From Polynucleobacter sp. AP-Titi-500A-B4 (lineage in GTDB: Bacteria; Pseudomonadota; Gammaproteobacteria; Burkholderiales; Burkholderiaceae), in NCBI RefSeq assembly GCF_018688095.1, contig NZ_CP061311.1, positions 1,458,120 to 1,522,119 on the forward strand: a DNA stretch of 64,000 bases, in the 5' to 3' direction. The notes under the pieces were generated by a model. That model saw only the letters and a list, made by a program, of their open reading frames with translations. It was not told the DNA's origin and searched no databases. Each line of letters starts with the position of its first letter. Position 1 is the stretch's first letter. Made by a program: the position numbers and the translations under genes. Positions 61,842 through 64,000 of this stretch are shown one piece after another.

Positions 61842-62381
61842 TTGAAAACACTCACGCCACTAGAGCTATTTATCAGCTTTAGCAAAATTGGAATGTCTGG
61901 GTTTGGCGGCGTCTTACCTTGGGCTCGAAGAACCTTGGTAGAGCGTGACAAGATTTTGACCTCTGAAGAATTTAGCGCCATTCTAGGTATCTGCCAAATT
62001 GTTCCAGGACCCAATATCGTCAACCTTGCCGTGTGTATTGGCTCCCGTTTTGGTGGTGCTTGGGGTGCTGCTGCTGCTGTACTAGGCTTGACTCTCGGGC
62101 CAATCTCCATTGTCATGCTTTTAGCAGTTTTGTACGAGCACTATAGCTATCTTGATTCTGTCAAAGGCGTGCTCCGCGGAATATCTGCCGTGGGTGTCGG
62201 CTTAATTGCCTCCACAGGATTCAAAATGCTGAAGGATGAGTTTCGCTATCCAGCGATGTTCATTGTGGTTATCGTCACCATACTCAGCGCTAGTTATTTT
62301 CATCTCGGCTTGGGCTGGGTGGTACTCATCTCCTCACCATTGGCATTAGTCTTGGCTTGGAAGAAAGCGCACTCTGAATGA
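61842..62381 (+). CDS. Chromate transporter (ChrA), half protein 1
   Basis: 179-residue inner-membrane protein covering one ChrA repeat. Signature: SKIGMSGFGGVLPWARR, then ILGICQIVPGPNIVNLAVCIG. The start is TTG 61842, two bases after the upstream stop; no ATG gives the complete N-terminus. The partner half begins at 62378 with a 4-bp overlap, so the two probably form a heterodimer. Chromate export is proved for few members; in this operon the true substrate may be an organic or sulfur anion. Confidence 0.88.
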   Translation: MKTLTPLELFISFSKIGMSGFGGVLPWARRTLVERDKILTSEEFSAILGICQIVPGPNIVNLAVCIGSRFGGAWGAAAAVLGLTLGPISIVMLLAVLYEHYSYLDSVKGVLRGISAVGVGLIASTGFKMLKDEFRYPAMFIVVIVTILSASYFHLGLGWVVLISSPLALVLAWKKAHSE

Positions 62382-62899
62382 GTATTCTTCTTAGCCTCTT
62401 TCTAAAACTTTCTGCTTTCTCCTTAATTGCATTTGGCGGTGTAAATGCCCTGCTTCCAGTGCTTTTTAACTTAGCCGTAAATCAAGAGCATTGGATTGAT
62501 GTCCAAACCTTCTCAGACTACTTCGCAATAGCACAAGCAGCACCAGGCCCGAATTTCATGACCGTCACCCTATTGGGCTGGCATGTCCATGGAGTTATCG
62601 GTGCGCTCGTTGCCACACTAGCAATTGCATGGCCGTCTTCAATCTTGATCTTTTATTTACAGCGCCTGATCCTGGGCATGAAAGATCCCCTAAAAAAACA
62701 AGCCATTCAATATGCTGCCGCTGCGCTTGCAATTGGCCTGGTTCTCTCTTCAGCATGGCAAATTGCTTTGCAGATTAATCAAAGTGTTGCAGCCTACCTG
62801 TTGACGATCGGTACGATTGCGATTACCTTGTTTACACGTTGGCACCCTTTGTATTTGATTGCCCTCGGGGCTGCACTAGGCTTGCTAGGTCTTATCTAA
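62378..62899 (+). CDS. Chromate transporter (ChrA), half protein 2
   Basis: 173 residues, the second ChrA-like repeat: LSAFSLIAFGGVNALLPVL, WIDVQTFSDYFAIAQAAPGPNF and a run of C-terminal helices. Start overlaps the half-1 stop by 4 bp (ATGA), a sign of coupled expression. The last gene of the operon (Bug) follows by 11 bp. Confidence 0.88.
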   Translation: MSILLSLFLKLSAFSLIAFGGVNALLPVLFNLAVNQEHWIDVQTFSDYFAIAQAAPGPNFMTVTLLGWHVHGVIGALVATLAIAWPSSILIFYLQRLILGMKDPLKKQAIQYAAAALAIGLVLSSAWQIALQINQSVAAYLLTIGTIAITLFTRWHPLYLIALGAALGLLGLI

Positions 62900-62910
62900 T
62901 AAGGATCAAA

Positions 62911-63888
62911 ATGAAACTTGCTCGTTGCTTTCTGATATGGATTGGCTTCATTAGCGTTTTCACTGTTGGTCCTGTAAAAGCTCAAGCCAGCTACCCGAAT
63001 AAGCCTATCAACTTTGTGGTTCCATATGGTGCCGGTGGTGGAGCGGATTCGCGCAGTCGTCAAATTGCACAAAAGATGAGTGTGATTTTGAAGCAACCCA
63101 TCATCGTTGATAACAAACCTGGTGCCGGCGGAAATATTGGTACTGAATTTATTTCTCGCGCAGCTCCAGATGGTTACACCATCGGTATGGGCAACTTTGC
63201 TCCAATGGCTGTCAATAAAACATTGTTTGGCAATCTGCGTTACGACCCTGAAACCGATATCACGCCCATTGTATTGATTGAAAAAGGGCCATTGGTATTG
63301 GTTGTTAATCCCAATTCACCATACAAAACTCTTCAGGACATTATTAATGCTGCTAAGGCCAAGCCTGGCACTCTCACTTTTTCATCTGGGGGCATCGGTG
63401 GAAGCCATCAACTCTCCGCAGAGATCTTTAAACAAAGTGCTGGAATCGATATGATTCATGTGCCCTATAAAAGTGGCTCAGCTGGCTTAACAGACCTCAT
63501 GGCAGGCAATGTCACGATGATGTTTGATCAAATGTATTCAGCCCTGCCGAGCATTAAGGCCGATAAGTTGCGTCCGATTGCCATTACCAGCAAGAAACGT
63601 TCTCCATTACTTCCAAACGTACCAAGCTTCACTGAACTTGGATACCCAAAAGTTGAAGTGCTCAATTGGCAAGGCTTGATTGCGCCAAAGGGAACTCCAA
63701 AAGAGATTATTGATAAGTTAAATGCGGCGGCCAACGAGGCCTTAAAAGATCCTCAACTAAGAGAGTTGATGCTTTCACAGGGAAATGAAATTGGTGGAGG
63801 AACCCCAGCAGATTTTGCGGCACTCATTCGCTCAGAATCAATTAAATGGGGTGCAGTTGTCAGGATTGCAAAAATTAAGCCTGAGTAA
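62911..63888 (+). CDS. Bug/TctC tripartite tricarboxylate transporter binding protein (fourth copy)
   Basis: ATG 62911 is chosen: AAGGAT is four bases upstream, and the signal peptide begins there (KLARCFLIWIGFISVFTVGPVKAQ, cut about residue 25). The open frame upstream to 62839 lies inside the ChrA gene. The 325-residue protein shows YGAGGGADSRSRQIAQKM, IIVDNKPGAGGNIG and LRYDPETDITPIVL. It is the last of an operon whose first gene is also a Bug protein. Confidence 0.92.
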   Translation: MKLARCFLIWIGFISVFTVGPVKAQASYPNKPINFVVPYGAGGGADSRSRQIAQKMSVILKQPIIVDNKPGAGGNIGTEFISRAAPDGYTIGMGNFAPMAVNKTLFGNLRYDPETDITPIVLIEKGPLVLVVNPNSPYKTLQDIINAAKAKPGTLTFSSGGIGGSHQLSAEIFKQSAGIDMIHVPYKSGSAGLTDLMAGNVTMMFDQMYSALPSIKADKLRPIAITSKKRSPLLPNVPSFTELGYPKVEVLNWQGLIAPKGTPKEIIDKLNAAANEALKDPQLRELMLSQGNEIGGGTPADFAALIRSESIKWGAVVRIAKIKPE

Positions 63889-63895
63889 GAAATAC

Positions 63896-63924
63896 AAATC
63901 AGAGAATTAATCGCCCTCTGATTT
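63896..63924. terminator. Candidate terminator hairpin between convergent genes
   Basis: AAATCAGAG (63896-63904) pairs with CTCTGATTT (63916-63924), a perfect 9-bp stem with an 11-base loop. No T run follows on either strand, so it may be weak or factor-dependent. Confidence 0.5.
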
Positions 63925-63935
63925 ACCCCTGTGCC

Positions 63936-64000
63936 TTACTTTAGCGCTTGGTAGGTCAAAATACCTAAGAAGGTCAACACTAATGAGCCGATGAGGTGCA
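63936..64000 (-). CDS. C-terminus of a membrane protein, cut by the window edge
   Basis: On the minus strand, twenty codons stay open to the window edge and end at TAA (63936-63938). They read as a hydrophobic helix (IGSLVLTFLGILTYQALK), suggesting the last membrane segment of an inner-membrane protein. The reading is too short to assign a family, and chance cannot be excluded. Confidence 0.4.
   Translation of the reverse strand, partial: HLIGSLVLTFLGILTYQALK

Noticed and set aside
62839..62910. Longer start for the fourth Bug protein at 62839
   Set aside because: It lies inside the ChrA half gene, and the ATG at 62911 has a ribosome-binding site and begins the signal peptide.

Overview
The window looks like chromosomal DNA of a free-living betaproteobacterium of the Burkholderiales, most likely Polynucleobacter or a close relative. 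The basis is gene order and family content, not a database search. Burkholderiales-type synteny is visible in rpsP-rimM-trmD-rplS, in pmbA/mog/orn/M48/rsgA/cobD-like, in gyrA-serC-pheA-hisC-tyrA-aroA-cmk-rpsA-ihfB-lapB-ugd-hldE-hldD-cysM, and in ompA-ubiG-gph. The tmRNA tag reads ANDERYALAA, and there are many Bug/TctC-type periplasmic binding proteins. Genes are densely packed, with many 1-8 bp overlaps. No tRNA, rRNA, insertion sequence, prophage or CRISPR array was seen.

Region 1 (1-5841) is a catabolic operon. It holds an aldehyde dehydrogenase cut by the window edge, an alpha/beta hydrolase whose nucleophile serine is glycine, a maleylacetoacetate-isomerase-like GST, an orphan molybdate-type binding protein with a TTG start, a Tat-exported amidohydrolase and, after a gap with a hairpin, a CitE-like lyase. 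Region 2 (5935-10960) is accessory: a DUF4239 membrane protein, a GGCT-like protein, three small unrecognised proteins, a carboxylesterase, a TauE/SafE exporter and an orphan TRAP binding protein.

Region 3 (11026-20573) is housekeeping: pmbA, mog, orn, an M48 protease, rsgA, a CobD/AmpE-like membrane protein, a CoA-type Nudix hydrolase, and the ribosomal/tRNA modification cluster ending in rplS. Region 4 (20591-27297) is an acyl-CoA oxidation unit: an AcuC-like deacetylase, an acyl-CoA synthetase, etfB, etfA and a large DmdC-like acyl-CoA dehydrogenase. Region 5 (27381-45940) runs almost entirely on the minus strand. It carries gyrA, serine/aromatic amino acid synthesis, cmk, rpsA, ihfB, lapB and envelope-sugar genes. 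lapA is absent from its usual place between ihfB and lapB, where a terminator sits instead.

Region 6 (46101-48620) holds ompA, ubiG, gph and ssrA (tmRNA). Region 7 (48720-63888) is a second accessory catabolic region that starts directly downstream of ssrA. It holds a gamma-glutamyltransferase-like protein, a glyoxalase-like protein, a ThDP enzyme, pirin, a carboxymuconolactone-decarboxylase-like protein, a methyltransferase, TrhO, MmgE/PrpD, a D-2-hydroxyacid dehydrogenase and a split ChrA pair. Four Bug/TctC binding proteins are interspersed, with no TctA or TctB membrane partner in the window. I see no clear-cut new defence or mobile system. The best leads are the serine-less hydrolase, the deacetylase/acyl-CoA synthetase pairing, the split ChrA plus Bug operon, the missing lapA, and three genes that look leaderless.
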